The translations under genes and the position numbers were made by a program. A stretch of DNA of 64,000 bases from Roseiconus lacunae. GTDB lineage: Bacteria > Planctomycetota > Planctomycetia > Pirellulales > Pirellulaceae. The stretch is from NCBI RefSeq assembly GCF_008312935.1, contig NZ_VSZO01000007.1:353173-417172 (forward strand), written 5' to 3'. This document shows, piece after piece, positions 1 through 10,006 of this stretch. The notes beneath the pieces were generated by a model that saw nothing but the letters and a program-made list of their open reading frames with translations, made no database searches and was not told where the DNA came from. Positions within the stretch are counted from its first letter, which is position 1, and every line of letters starts with the position of its first letter.

Positions 1-83
1 AGAGATCTGGGGGTGAATCAGTTTGTGGCGTAACATAATGGGATGCGGTTCTAGAACAGAAAACGAATGCGAGGCCGGCGGCC

Positions 84-1280
84 GTGTGGCAGCAACGACT
101 TAACCTGGGAACTTACTTTCGCATCGGCGTGCATGTCCATTGGTCATTTGCGTTGCTCATTGCCTACATCGGGTACGCAGGATACCAAGATGGACTGCCG
201 GGGACACTGTTCGGCATTTCGGTTTTGATCGGGATGTTCTTTTGCGTGACGTTGCACGAATACGGCCACGCGTTGATGGCTCGGCAATTTGGCATCGAGA
301 CAATGGACATTACGCTATTCCCGATCGGTGGCGTGGCGCGGTTGATGAAGATTCCGCGTGTACCGTGGCAGGAGTTTCTGGTCGCCGTTGCCGGACCGGC
401 GGTCAACGTTGTCATCCTGACGGTGTTGATGACCGTCTGGTTGTTTCTTCCCGATGCCCTTCTGCCCTCTCCGCTGTCGATCTTTTTCAACGAGGTTTCC
501 GAGGCAAGATTTGTGGAGATTGCCAACTCAATCTCCTGGCAGGGCTACATGGTTTCCATGGTGGGCGTCAACACGATTCTGATTTTGTTCAACATGATCC
601 CTGCATTCCCGATGGACGGTGGGCGTGTTCTTCGCAGCGTATTGGCGATGGCTCTGGAGTATCGCTTGGCGACACGGATCGCGTCGAACATCGGAATCTT
701 TTGCGCGATCTTGATGGGGTTGGTCGCGATCTATTTTCAAGCCGTACCGGCGGGATTGGTCGCGATCTTCATTTGCTATGCCGGGATCTCCGAAGCGCGG
801 CATGTTGACGTCGTCGAACCCCTGCGTGGTCACAGGGTCGAAGAGGCGATGATTACGGATCCCCCGTCGATAGCGATGTCGTCGACGGCAGCCGAAGCGA
901 TTGAGTTCTTCCGCAGTTGCCCGCTCAAAGCGGTCCCAATCGTTGACGAAGCCGATTACACGGTTGGAATGCTGTTGCTCTCCGACGTGATCAAGCGGCG
1001 AAACGAAGTCGACGCCGCTACCGGGAAACAGGCGGCAATTGAGACGTCGTTCGATTCGGAAGTCTTGGAATCGGGCGTCTGTCATTTGCTCGCGACGATT
1101 CCGTGCACACAGTGGGCGCGTCACGATATCCCGATCCTTTCGCCCGGGGCATCGTTGGAGACGATCGTGACCAGCTTGCCGCCGCAATTCCGCCAATTCC
1201 CTGTCACCGACCCGCACGGCCGATTGGTCGGATTGCTCGACCTGGATTCCCTTGGCGATCGGCTTGGCCTATTCGCTTGA
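84..1280 (+). CDS. Site-2 protease family (M50) intramembrane metalloprotease with two CBS domains
   Basis: Seen: a 398-residue multi-pass membrane protein with the zinc-protease motif HEYGH (residues 58-62) and the second conserved segment NMIPAFPMDGG (170-180), which supplies the third metal ligand in S2P enzymes. At least four hydrophobic stretches lie between residues 18 and 235. The C-terminal ~145 residues look like a pair of CBS repeats (about 251-305 and 330-395), which in this family bind adenine nucleotides and tune activity. The start is GTG, with GAGG about 10 bases upstream. Known: M50 proteases of this layout cut membrane proteins within the bilayer. Inference: it is the first gene of the operon with the YqiJ-like, flotillin and ATPase genes that follow (25-bp gap to the next frame), so its substrate may be a membrane regulator of that module. 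The family call is firm, the substrate unknown. Confidence 0.9.
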   Translation: MWQQRLNLGTYFRIGVHVHWSFALLIAYIGYAGYQDGLPGTLFGISVLIGMFFCVTLHEYGHALMARQFGIETMDITLFPIGGVARLMKIPRVPWQEFLVAVAGPAVNVVILTVLMTVWLFLPDALLPSPLSIFFNEVSEARFVEIANSISWQGYMVSMVGVNTILILFNMIPAFPMDGGRVLRSVLAMALEYRLATRIASNIGIFCAILMGLVAIYFQAVPAGLVAIFICYAGISEARHVDVVEPLRGHRVEEAMITDPPSIAMSSTAAEAIEFFRSCPLKAVPIVDEADYTVGMLLLSDVIKRRNEVDAATGKQAAIETSFDSEVLESGVCHLLATIPCTQWARHDIPILSPGASLETIVTSLPPQFRQFPVTDPHGRLVGLLDLDSLGDRLGLFA

Positions 1281-1304
1281 TCGACGAGAATTCTGTCGCG
1301 TTTT

Positions 1305-2162
1305 TTGCGCGATGAAGTTCTCTCGCGCCCCAACAAGTCGGCGTTCATGCCCTACGCTAACGAGTCGGTACATGACTCATTTGACTCGTTTGGGCGTGGT
1401 GCTGTGGAAGAGGCTGTCAAAGAATTTCTCGATCGTATGTTCGTCGGACCGGTTTGGCCGGCTTCGGTGCTCGTTTGCTTGATGGTCCTGTACGCGTTGG
1501 TCGCCGTCATTGGATTGATCGACCTTGGACTCGATGGTGATCTTGAAATGGACGGATCGCTGGACGTCGGTCCGGACCTCGATGGTTTAGACCTCGACGG
1601 AATCGAAGGGGTGGAGGTCGATGCCGGCGGCGGCAACGTTGACTTCGGCGATCTCGATGTCTCGCAGGGAGGACTGGCCGGTTTGATGACCGGCTTTGGT
1701 GCCATGACGATTCGGCTAACTAACTTCGGTCGTGTCCCGCTGATCATCTGGTTCGGCGTCTTCACAATCGTGTTTTGGGCGGTTTCGTATGGTTTGTGGC
1801 ACGGATTTGATTCCAGCCACTACGCCGCGACGCTACTCCCGACGTTGTTGTGCACGATTCGCAACGGAGTGATCGCCATCGCTGCGACCAAACTTGTCAC
1901 GCAACCGATCGTCGGTAAGTTCGATCCTCAACCGGGATACGACCGCGATCGGGTGTTGGGGGGAACTTGCGAAATTTCGTCGCTGAGCGCATCCCCCGCT
2001 TTTGGGCAAGCTAAGTTTCGGACGAATGCTGCGCCTTTGCTGCTAAATGTCCGTACTACCGGAGCAGAGATTCCAAAAGGAACGGAAGTACGGATTATAG
2101 ACTTTGATCCATCACGGCGGATTTATACCGTCACCGAAATCAAACCGGAGAACCAAACGTGA
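1305..2162 (+). CDS. YqiJ-like membrane protein with C-terminal OB fold (NfeD-like partner of flotillin)
   Basis: Seen: 285 residues from a TTG start, with later in-frame starts at ATG 1347 and ATG 1437; the last begins just before the first membrane helix and could be the true one. Order: membrane helix near residues 48-70, an Asp/Gly-rich acidic stretch (about 72-112), two more hydrophobic segments (about 140-190), then a small beta-rich domain (about 210-280) resembling the OB fold of YqiJ/NfeD proteins. The stop overlaps the start of the flotillin gene by 4 bases (GTGA), a sign of translational coupling. Known: in E. coli yqiJ precedes the flotillin gene yqiK, and NfeD-type OB-fold proteins act together with SPFH proteins. 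Inference: it anchors or tunes the flotillin assembly. The fold call rests on layout and context rather than a strong motif. Confidence 0.7.
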   Translation: MRDEVLSRPNKSAFMPYANESVHDSFDSFGRGAVEEAVKEFLDRMFVGPVWPASVLVCLMVLYALVAVIGLIDLGLDGDLEMDGSLDVGPDLDGLDLDGIEGVEVDAGGGNVDFGDLDVSQGGLAGLMTGFGAMTIRLTNFGRVPLIIWFGVFTIVFWAVSYGLWHGFDSSHYAATLLPTLLCTIRNGVIAIAATKLVTQPIVGKFDPQPGYDRDRVLGGTCEISSLSASPAFGQAKFRTNAAPLLLNVRTTGAEIPKGTEVRIIDFDPSRRIYTVTEIKPENQT

Positions 2163-4297
2163 CCACACTGCAACCTGGGATCATGATCCTAGCCGAAGGC
2201 TGGTTAGAACCGACGCTGTTCACGATCGGGTTGATCGTGGTCCTCGCGATCGCCACGATCGCGACCTTTAAGAAGTGTTTCATGGTGGTCGGTCCCGACA
2301 AGGCGATCGTCCGAACGGGGCGTGGGCCGATGCGTGTCGCGACCGGCGAAGGCATGTTGGTGTTTCCGGTAATCCATCGCTTCGAAATGATGGACCTGTC
2401 GCTAAAAAGTTTCGAGATCAGTCGACAGGGTAGTGAAGGCTTGATTTGTCGCGACAACATTCGTGCCGACATCAAAGTCGCCTTTTTCATCAGGGTCGAC
2501 AGTTCGATCGAACAGATCAAAGAAGTCGCCGCCTCGATCGGTGCCAAACGGTGTTCAGAGATCGACACCCTTCGCGAACTTTTTGATGCGAAGTTCTCCG
2601 AGGCATTAAAGACGGTCGGAAAACAATTTGATTTTGTCGAGCTTTACGAAGAGCGTGACAAATTCAAAGCGGAAATCTTAAAAGTCATCGGAACCGATCT
2701 GAACGGGTATTGCCTCGATGACGCGGCGATCGACTATTTGGAACAAACGCCGCTGGACATGTTGTCCCCGAACAACATTCTGGACGCCGAGGGCATTAAA
2801 AAGATCACCGAACTGACTTCGATCGAGAAGGTCAAAGAAAACCAATTCACTCGCGACAAAGAGAAGACACTCAAGCAACAAGACGTCGAAGCAGAAGAAA
2901 CAATTCTTGCACTCGAACGTCAACGCGTCGAAGCGGTTGAAAAGCAGAAACGCGAAATCGCGGAGATCTCTGCCCGCGAACAAGCCTCGGCTCGCAAGGT
3001 CCAAGAAGAACAACGGCTCGAATCAGAACGAGCACGAATTCAAACCGAGGAAGAACTCGGCGTTGCTACGCAAAACAAAGATCGGCAAGTTTTGGTCGCT
3101 CAGCGCAACAAGGAGAAAACGGACGCCGTCGAACTCGAACGCGTCAACCGCGATCGCGACCTGGAAGCGACCGAACGGATGCGAGTTGTCGGGGTCGCCG
3201 AGGTCGAGAAAGAAAAGGCGATCGAAACCGAACGTCGCAACATTCAGGAAGTGATTCGCGAACGAGTCGCGGTCGAACGCGCCGTCGTCGAAGAACAAGA
3301 GCGGATCAAAGATACCGAAGAAGTCGCTCAAGCTGAGCGGACGAAAAAGGTCCAGGTGACCGCCGCAGAAATGAAGGCGGAAGAAGAATTGATCCGCCAA
3401 ACCAAACTTGCCCAAGCCGAAAAGGAATCCAGCACACTGTTGGCCGAAAAGGTTCGCATCGAAGCCGAAGCAAAACGCGACGCGGCCGAAAAGGAAACCG
3501 CCGCCGCAAAGATGTTGGCCGAAGCCGAGGCCGCACAGGCGGCCGCCAAAGGGCTCGCCGAAGCTCGTGTTCAAGAGGCGAAAGCGGCCAGCCTGGAAAA
3601 AGAAGGCAGCGCCGAAGCAACGGTCTTAGAAAGGAAAGCGATTGCCGAAGCGAAGGGCATCGAAGCCAAAGCGACTGCCGTCGAAAAGCAAGGCATGGCC
3701 GAAGCCAACGTCGATTTGGAAAAGTATCGTGCCGAAGCTACCGGTATCACCGAAAAAGCCGAAGCGATGAAGGTACTCGACAGCGTCGGCAAGGATCACG
3801 AAGAGTTCAAGCTAAAACTCAACAAGGAAAAAGATGTCGAGATCGCAGCGATCGATGCTCAGCGTGGCATCGCCGAAAGCCAAGCCGGCGTCGTCGGCGA
3901 AGCTCTCAAGGCAGCACGCATCGATATCGTCGGTGGCGACGGAGAATTCTTCGATCAAATCACCTCCGCGGTCAAGGGTGGCAAGGCGATCGATCGATTC
4001 GTCTACAACAGCCGTGTCGCGACCGACATCAAAGACACGTTCTTCGATGGCAACGCGGAGTACTTTAAAGACCAATTGACGTCATTGATCAGCCAGTTCA
4101 ATCTGGATACCGACGGCGTCAAAGACCTTTCCATCGCGGCGTTGATCGCCAAAATGATGGGGATGGCCAACAGCGAAGAGATGCGTTCGCAACTGACCAG
4201 TCTGCTCGGAATGGCCGGGACCGCGAACATCGCAGATCAAAAAGCCAGTCGAGTGCTCTCGGCAAACGCGTCGAGCAGCAACGGCAAAAAGGCCTAG
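2159..4297 (+). CDS. Flotillin-like SPFH/band-7 protein, YqiK type
   Basis: Seen: 712 residues, GTG start inside the stop of the preceding gene. One N-terminal membrane helix (about 19-37) is followed by an SPFH domain (about 40-215, including VVGPDKAIVRTGRG and the segment around FFIRVD). Then comes an extremely charged Glu/Ala/Lys/Arg coiled coil (about 220-540) with many AEA repeats, and a C-terminal region (about 560-712) ending in a hydrophobic/small-residue stretch. Known: flotillins form large membrane-bound cages or microdomain scaffolds; YqiK-type members have the helix at the N-terminus and an OB-fold partner encoded next door. Inference: it forms a membrane scaffold with the upstream OB-fold protein, on which the protease and the giant ATPase may act. 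The length is normal for YqiK-like flotillins. Confidence 0.9.
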   Translation: MTTLQPGIMILAEGWLEPTLFTIGLIVVLAIATIATFKKCFMVVGPDKAIVRTGRGPMRVATGEGMLVFPVIHRFEMMDLSLKSFEISRQGSEGLICRDNIRADIKVAFFIRVDSSIEQIKEVAASIGAKRCSEIDTLRELFDAKFSEALKTVGKQFDFVELYEERDKFKAEILKVIGTDLNGYCLDDAAIDYLEQTPLDMLSPNNILDAEGIKKITELTSIEKVKENQFTRDKEKTLKQQDVEAEETILALERQRVEAVEKQKREIAEISAREQASARKVQEEQRLESERARIQTEEELGVATQNKDRQVLVAQRNKEKTDAVELERVNRDRDLEATERMRVVGVAEVEKEKAIETERRNIQEVIRERVAVERAVVEEQERIKDTEEVAQAERTKKVQVTAAEMKAEEELIRQTKLAQAEKESSTLLAEKVRIEAEAKRDAAEKETAAAKMLAEAEAAQAAAKGLAEARVQEAKAASLEKEGSAEATVLERKAIAEAKGIEAKATAVEKQGMAEANVDLEKYRAEATGITEKAEAMKVLDSVGKDHEEFKLKLNKEKDVEIAAIDAQRGIAESQAGVVGEALKAARIDIVGGDGEFFDQITSAVKGGKAIDRFVYNSRVATDIKDTFFDGNAEYFKDQLTSLISQFNLDTDGVKDLSIAALIAKMMGMANSEEMRSQLTSLLGMAGTANIADQKASRVLSANASSSNGKKA

Positions 4298-4433
4298 TTA
4301 AAAGGCAAGGCGATTGCCTGCCCCCCGCATCGGCGGATCATCGTCGCAGTCCTCGCACATGATCCGTCGATCCCACTCCCGCTCGCGAATCCCCAGTCTT
4401 CCACTCTATTGAACAGGTGAAGGGAGCCCGATC

Positions 4434-7400
4434 ATGACCGACTCCCAACTGGCAGCAGGCACATACGAAGTCCTGCGAAACCGACTCCGCGAAGCAGCGA
4501 ACGAACTGCGAACGCGACTGGGAAAACTCAACGAAGCGCGTGCCGATGTCTTTGGTAACATCGAAACCAAGTTGCTTTCGACTGAACGTGTCACGACCGA
4601 ACATAATTGCATTCCACGCGATTTAGTTTCCGTCGGCGATCAGTTCCTGTTCGGATACAACGTTCAATTCGGACTGAAGACCGAGATTGAATTGGCGGAT
4701 GTCTTTTCGTCCTACGAATTTTCCGACCAACAGTTTCATGAAAAGCCACTCAAGATCCTCAATGACTCGCGCTTCTTAAATGACTTTTCCGAGTTATATC
4801 GGTTCTACAAAGGCACTTCATTCCTGCGTTTCTTTCGCGCCGGACCGATGTTGCACATGGTTTTCCAGGTCGGCAAAACCGAGCGTGACATCAAGTCGTT
4901 CAAATGGCGCGTTTCGCCGGATCGGTTGGAGTACATCGATAACCGCAGCGAGCACGAAGTCAAAATCCCGCCGCAACATGAATTTCGCTGGACTAAAACC
5001 ACGCGCGATCAACATCGTTACGGTGAACACCCTCATATTTCGATCGATGACATTGTCTTCGTCGAAACCGTCGGCGGCGATTTAACGATCAAAGTCGAAA
5101 ACAATACCGGCAGCGGTGAAGGGATCTATGCCGAACCGGTCGACAATCCCGATCAAAAACTCGACGACGCGGAAATCCATTACGCGATCCTCGGGCATTT
5201 GGTCTTGCTCAAAATGCGACCCTACCAAGAGGAAACGACGCGGTATTTAGTTTTCAATAGCAAGATCCAGCAAGTCGTCCGCGTCGACGAAATTGCCGAG
5301 TCCTGCGTGATGCTGCCGGGCGACCAGGGCTTGATCTTTCCCGGCGGATATTACCTGCAAACCGGCGAATACAAACGCTTCGACACCGGCCTGAGCGACA
5401 TGCGTTTCCAACGCACCATTGCCTCGCCCAACGGCGAAGATTTCTTGTACCTGTTCTATGCGTCCCATTCGGGCACCTACGTTCAGCTGCGTTACAATTT
5501 GATTCGCCAAACCGTCGACACGCCGCTCGTTTGTCACGGACAAACATTTTTTGAACGCGGTGAAATGGTGTGCTTTCGAACCCATGAAGAAGCACAAAAA
5601 CATCACGCGATTCAGATTTGGCAAACGCCGTTTACCGGCCCTAACTTTGTCCCCGAAAATCAAACCGATTCGCTACTATTTAAGATCGGGAACAAAGAGA
5701 TTGTTCGCGGCATGGCGGAATGCAGCGAGCTGTTGCAGCTAATCGATAAAGACGACAGTTACGAAGGCCTGTACGTCGACCTGAATAAAAAGTCGAGCGA
5801 CATCCTCGATAGCTATTTCTGGATCGACAAAGACGAAACGGAGCGACTGAACGAGCCGCTGCAAAAGATTCGAGAAGCCGCATCGGCCGCGGTGGAAGAA
5901 TTTGAAAAGGTCGTTCGAGTACGCAAGCAGACCAACGAGCGAACACAGACCGTCCAGTCGGACGTCGCCGACTTGATCAAAAAGATCGAACGAAGTCGAT
6001 TCGATTCGATCGATCATTTCGTCGAAGCGCTCGCGGAATTGCGTTCTCAGCGCGGACATGCGTTAGGGCTCAAAGAGCTGCGGTACGTCGACGAATCGCT
6101 CGTCGAAACCTTGGAACAGACCACGGCAGAATGGAGCGAGCGATTAAGTCGCCGCTGTGTCGATTTTCTGCTGACCCCCGGTGCACTTCAGCCCTATATC
6201 GAGCGAATCTCTCATGCGAAGGATCGTGTCGAAGAAGTTCAAACGGTCACCGAATCGAAAGAACTCAATGAAGAGATCGACGCGGCGGCAAGCCAACTGG
6301 AACTGCTGACAGAAACGGTCAGCAATCTTCGTATCGACGACGCAACGAAACGTACCGAAATTATCGATTCGATCGGCGACGTATTCGCTTCAGTTAATCG
6401 AGTTCGCAGTGCACTTAAGGCCAAAACGAAAGAACTTGTCGGTGTCGAAGGGCGGGCCGAATTCGCGTCGCAATTGAAGCTCCTAGAGCAGACGACCTCC
6501 GGTTACTTAGACGTTTGCGATAGCCCCGAACGCTGCGACGAATACTTGACCAAGGTAATGGTCCAGCTAGAAGAACTGGAAGGAAAATTCGCCGAGTTTG
6601 ACGACTTTATCGAGCAACTTGCCGTCCGCCGCGAAGAGGTCTATACGGCGTTTGAATCTCGCAAAGTCCAACTCGTTGAAAAAAGAAACCGAAGAGCCGA
6701 ATCGCTGGCATCGGCCGCCGACCGGATTTTGAAGGGCGTCGACAACCGCGTCCGATCGATGGAGTCGTCCGACGATATCGCCGCGTACTTTGCCGGCGAC
6801 TTAATGGTCGAAAAGATACGCGACATCATCGGGCAGCTACAAGAACTGGATGATGCCGTCCGAGTCGAAGACCTGCAAAGTCGGCTGAAAACGATCCGCG
6901 AAGACTCGGTTCGTCAACTGAAAGACCGCCAGGATCTGTACGAAGACGGCGGCGACATCATCCGATTGGGCAATCAACGATTCGCCGTCAACACGCAACC
7001 GCTCGATTTGACGACGGTGTTGCGCAACGACGCGATGTGTTTGCATCTAACAGGCACCCAGTACTTTCAGCCGCTCGACGCGCCCGAGTTGGAAGCGGCT
7101 CGTGACCTCTGGAATCAAGAGCTGATCAGCGAAAACCGGTCGGTGTATCGTTCAGAGTACTTAGCGGTCGAGCTATTTGATTCAGTCGCGGCAAAGGGCG
7201 AAGCCTTTCCGGCAAGCGAAAATCTTGATGCGTCGTGGATCCAATCGAAGATCGGCGGTCGCTTTGACGAGGGCTACGCAAAGGGCGTTCACGACCATGA
7301 TGCGGCCCTCATCCTGAAAGCACTCGTTGAACTTGATCAGGAAATCGGCCTGCTCGCGCACTCACCCGATGTGCGATCGGCTTCATTGCTGTGGTTTAAC

Positions 7401-9692
7401 CGTTTGCTCGATCCGGAAGTTCGGACCGGACTGGTACGTTGGATCGTCGGTTTCGCGAATCTAGCCAAAGCCTACCCCCATGCCCAACCGGCCGAACAAT
7501 TCCGAGCCAAATTAGCGGAACTCGCCGAACAGGACCATGCAATTTGGGGAACGCTTTTCAGTCGCGATGTCACCGATCAATCGATCGCAAATTATCTTTT
7601 TGATCAACTGATCGATGACCCCAATGTTCCGGCGGTAAGTGGTCGTGCGGTAGAGCTTTATCACCAGTTCTGCGACTCCGTCCCCAAAGTCGATCGCGAT
7701 AAGCTGCTCGTGACCGCCTTGGAAAGTAATCGATCGGATCCGATTCGATCTTTCGTGTTGTCACGCAATTGGGCAGACGCTTTTCTTTCAGGGCACGAAG
7801 GCGACAACCATATTGATCCCGCAAGACTTTATCGCAACGAGCTTGCGTGGCTAATTTTGCAGGCTGATTTGGAATCGGTTCGGCCTACAGAAGCACCAGT
7901 ATCGGTCTCGCTGAAAGGATTGGTCGGCAGCCACGACAACTTGGCCGGCGGTTCATTGATCGTCCATTATCACGAGATGTTGCGGCGGGTTCGCCAGTAC
8001 CGTGGCGATGTTGTCCCGCGATACCGACAGCTCAATCGCACGAAGAGTGAACTGGTCGATGCCGCTCGAGAAGACATGCGACTCGACGAATTTAAACCGC
8101 GTGTCTTGACGAGCTTTGTTCGCAATCGGCTGCTCGACGAAGTGTACCTCCCTTTGATCGGTGACAACCTTGCCAAACAAATGGGATCGGCGGGCGAGAA
8201 CAAACGCACCGACAGGATGGGCTTGTTGCTGCTGATTTCGCCGCCCGGTTACGGAAAGACGACCCTAATGGAATACGTCGCCAACCGACTGGGGTTGGTG
8301 TTCATGAAAATCAATGGTCCCGCGATCGGCCACCAAGTCACCTCGCTTGATCCCGCGGAGGCCCCTAATGCTGCGGCAAAAGAAGAAGTCGAACGATTGA
8401 ACTTGGCACTTGAGATGGGTGACAACGTGATGCTTTATGTCGATGACATCCAGCACACTCACCCCGAGTTCTTGCAAAAATTCATTTCGCTTTGTGACGC
8501 GACACGAAAGATCGAAGGCGTCAGTCAAGGTCGAACCCGTACTTATGATTTGCGTGGTCGACGAGTCTCGGTCGTCATGGCTGGCAATCCCTACACCGAA
8601 AGTGGCGAACGCTTCCAAGTCCCCGATATGCTGTCCAACCGAGCCGACGTGTACAACTTGGGCGAGATCATCGGCGATTCGGCGGACGCGTTCGAAATGA
8701 GCTATCTGGAAAATTGCCTGACCAGCAATTCGACATTGGCGCCATTGTCGACGGCACCACCGGAAGACGCCCGCGCGATTGTCCGTGCCGCCGAGCGTGA
8801 TAGCCTGGAAGGCATCGAGCTTGAAAGCAACTTGTCGACTGACCAAGTCCGCGACATGTACGAAGTGATGCGTAAACTGTTGCGCGTCCGTGATGTGGTT
8901 TTGCGAGTCAACCGTGCATACATTCGTAGTGCGGCTCAAGCCGACGCCTATCGCACCGAGCCGCCTTTCAAGCTTCAAGGTAGCTACCGAAACATGAACC
9001 GGATCGCGGAGAAGGTCGCCGCGGTGATGAACGACCAGGAATTGCAAACGTTGATCGTTGCGACGTATGAACAAGACGCCCAGACATTGACGACGGACAA
9101 TGAGGCCAACGTACTGAAGTTCAAAGAACTGCTGGGCATTCTAAAACCCGACGAGAAAGAACGTTGGGATAGCATCAAGTATGCGTTCGTCGAAAGTGTT
9201 CGTATGCAAGGACTCGATAGTGAAGACCAAGCCGGACAGTTGATGCGTCAGCTGGCTTCGATGCGCGACGGACTCGAATCGATTCGTCAAGTCATCTCGA
9301 AAGCGATCGCAGCGTCGGGCAATGGTGCCGAAGAGCGGATGGACTCAAGACTCGATCTACTCCGACAAAGTCTCAACGCGTCAGCTGATCAAGTCGCTCA
9401 GACATTGCGGATTACCGGCGAGCAGCTAGAAAAGATTAGCAGCCATCAAGCGACAGTCGAACCACCAGAGCAACGTGTGTTGGTACAGCACAAGGTACCG
9501 CGTGTCTTGGCGGATCTAATCAAAGGTCAGTTTCATCTGATGCAGGAATGGTTGCGTCCGATTCTTTCGGAGTCGCTCGATAACGGTCGCGACCTTCAAA
9601 GGCTCAAGGAGCAGCTCGACGCGATGCAACAGAACTACGAGCAGATCGAACAGTCGTTCGATTCGGCGTCCGGTGACGAGCCGGAGGTGTGA
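4434..9692 (+). CDS. Giant DUF3686 / AAA ATPase (often annotated DNA repair ATPase)
   Basis: Seen: 1752 residues, ATG start preceded by AAGGGAG. The N-terminal ~500 residues match the DUF3686 type (segments such as FKWRV, YVDNRS, FVETVGGDLTIKVE). Residues ~480-860 are predicted coiled coil. An AAA module follows, with Walker A PPGYGKTT at about 1270-1277, Walker B VMLYVDDIQ at about 1332-1340, sensor-1-like VVMAGNP and a conserved SNRAD arginine. The C-terminal ~250 residues are helical. Known: this family is commonly annotated as a DNA repair ATPase, but I know of no direct evidence for repair. Inference: an AAA remodeller working with the flotillin membrane complex encoded just upstream (136-bp gap); the repair label may mislead. 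The domain assignment is confident, the function unknown. Confidence 0.85.
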   Translation: MTDSQLAAGTYEVLRNRLREAANELRTRLGKLNEARADVFGNIETKLLSTERVTTEHNCIPRDLVSVGDQFLFGYNVQFGLKTEIELADVFSSYEFSDQQFHEKPLKILNDSRFLNDFSELYRFYKGTSFLRFFRAGPMLHMVFQVGKTERDIKSFKWRVSPDRLEYIDNRSEHEVKIPPQHEFRWTKTTRDQHRYGEHPHISIDDIVFVETVGGDLTIKVENNTGSGEGIYAEPVDNPDQKLDDAEIHYAILGHLVLLKMRPYQEETTRYLVFNSKIQQVVRVDEIAESCVMLPGDQGLIFPGGYYLQTGEYKRFDTGLSDMRFQRTIASPNGEDFLYLFYASHSGTYVQLRYNLIRQTVDTPLVCHGQTFFERGEMVCFRTHEEAQKHHAIQIWQTPFTGPNFVPENQTDSLLFKIGNKEIVRGMAECSELLQLIDKDDSYEGLYVDLNKKSSDILDSYFWIDKDETERLNEPLQKIREAASAAVEEFEKVVRVRKQTNERTQTVQSDVADLIKKIERSRFDSIDHFVEALAELRSQRGHALGLKELRYVDESLVETLEQTTAEWSERLSRRCVDFLLTPGALQPYIERISHAKDRVEEVQTVTESKELNEEIDAAASQLELLTETVSNLRIDDATKRTEIIDSIGDVFASVNRVRSALKAKTKELVGVEGRAEFASQLKLLEQTTSGYLDVCDSPERCDEYLTKVMVQLEELEGKFAEFDDFIEQLAVRREEVYTAFESRKVQLVEKRNRRAESLASAADRILKGVDNRVRSMESSDDIAAYFAGDLMVEKIRDIIGQLQELDDAVRVEDLQSRLKTIREDSVRQLKDRQDLYEDGGDIIRLGNQRFAVNTQPLDLTTVLRNDAMCLHLTGTQYFQPLDAPELEAARDLWNQELISENRSVYRSEYLAVELFDSVAAKGEAFPASENLDASWIQSKIGGRFDEGYAKGVHDHDAALILKALVELDQEIGLLAHSPDVRSASLLWFNRLLDPEVRTGLVRWIVGFANLAKAYPHAQPAEQFRAKLAELAEQDHAIWGTLFSRDVTDQSIANYLFDQLIDDPNVPAVSGRAVELYHQFCDSVPKVDRDKLLVTALESNRSDPIRSFVLSRNWADAFLSGHEGDNHIDPARLYRNELAWLILQADLESVRPTEAPVSVSLKGLVGSHDNLAGGSLIVHYHEMLRRVRQYRGDVVPRYRQLNRTKSELVDAAREDMRLDEFKPRVLTSFVRNRLLDEVYLPLIGDNLAKQMGSAGENKRTDRMGLLLLISPPGYGKTTLMEYVANRLGLVFMKINGPAIGHQVTSLDPAEAPNAAAKEEVERLNLALEMGDNVMLYVDDIQHTHPEFLQKFISLCDATRKIEGVSQGRTRTYDLRGRRVSVVMAGNPYTESGERFQVPDMLSNRADVYNLGEIIGDSADAFEMSYLENCLTSNSTLAPLSTAPPEDARAIVRAAERDSLEGIELESNLSTDQVRDMYEVMRKLLRVRDVVLRVNRAYIRSAAQADAYRTEPPFKLQGSYRNMNRIAEKVAAVMNDQELQTLIVATYEQDAQTLTTDNEANVLKFKELLGILKPDEKERWDSIKYAFVESVRMQGLDSEDQAGQLMRQLASMRDGLESIRQVISKAIAASGNGAEERMDSRLDLLRQSLNASADQVAQTLRITGEQLEKISSHQATVEPPEQRVLVQHKVPRVLADLIKGQFHLMQEWLRPILSESLDNGRDLQRLKEQLDAMQQNYEQIEQSFDSASGDEPEV

Positions 9693-9871
9693 CGCGGTAG
9701 AACGAATTTTGTGGAAGAATGTTGGGCCGTTGCCGTCGCAGGCAAAGGACGAATCGAGAAATCGCTACAACCCGCACAATCGGCAAACTGTCCTGTATCC
9801 TTTCTGAACTCGTCGAGAAACTGGGCAAAGGGTCAGGCAAATTGGTAAAGCTGGCGCGGCAGGACACGTCT

Positions 9872-9899
9872 AAAACGCCGCTTTTTTCGGCGTTTTTTT
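9872..9899 (+). terminator. Rho-independent terminator closing the flotillin/ATPase operon
   Basis: The 9-bp stem AAAACGCCG (9872-9880) pairs perfectly with CGGCGTTTT (9888-9896) around a 7-base loop, and the T run continues to 9899. It lies 180 bases after the stop of the ATPase gene and before the next plus-strand gene. The stretch 9693-9871 shows no convincing gene. Confidence 0.9.
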
Positions 9900-10006
9900 C
9901 GCTTTTCGCTAACGTCCTGCGTACCCTTTAGAGGTGACCGTGTCAGAAAACGATTCGGGATCTCTTACGCACTCCATGACCAATGCAACACGACGGTATT
10001 CTGACG

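Noticed and set aside
1..83. Possible promoter TAACATAAT upstream of the M50 gene
   Set aside because: A matching upstream box at proper spacing was not visible in the available sequence.
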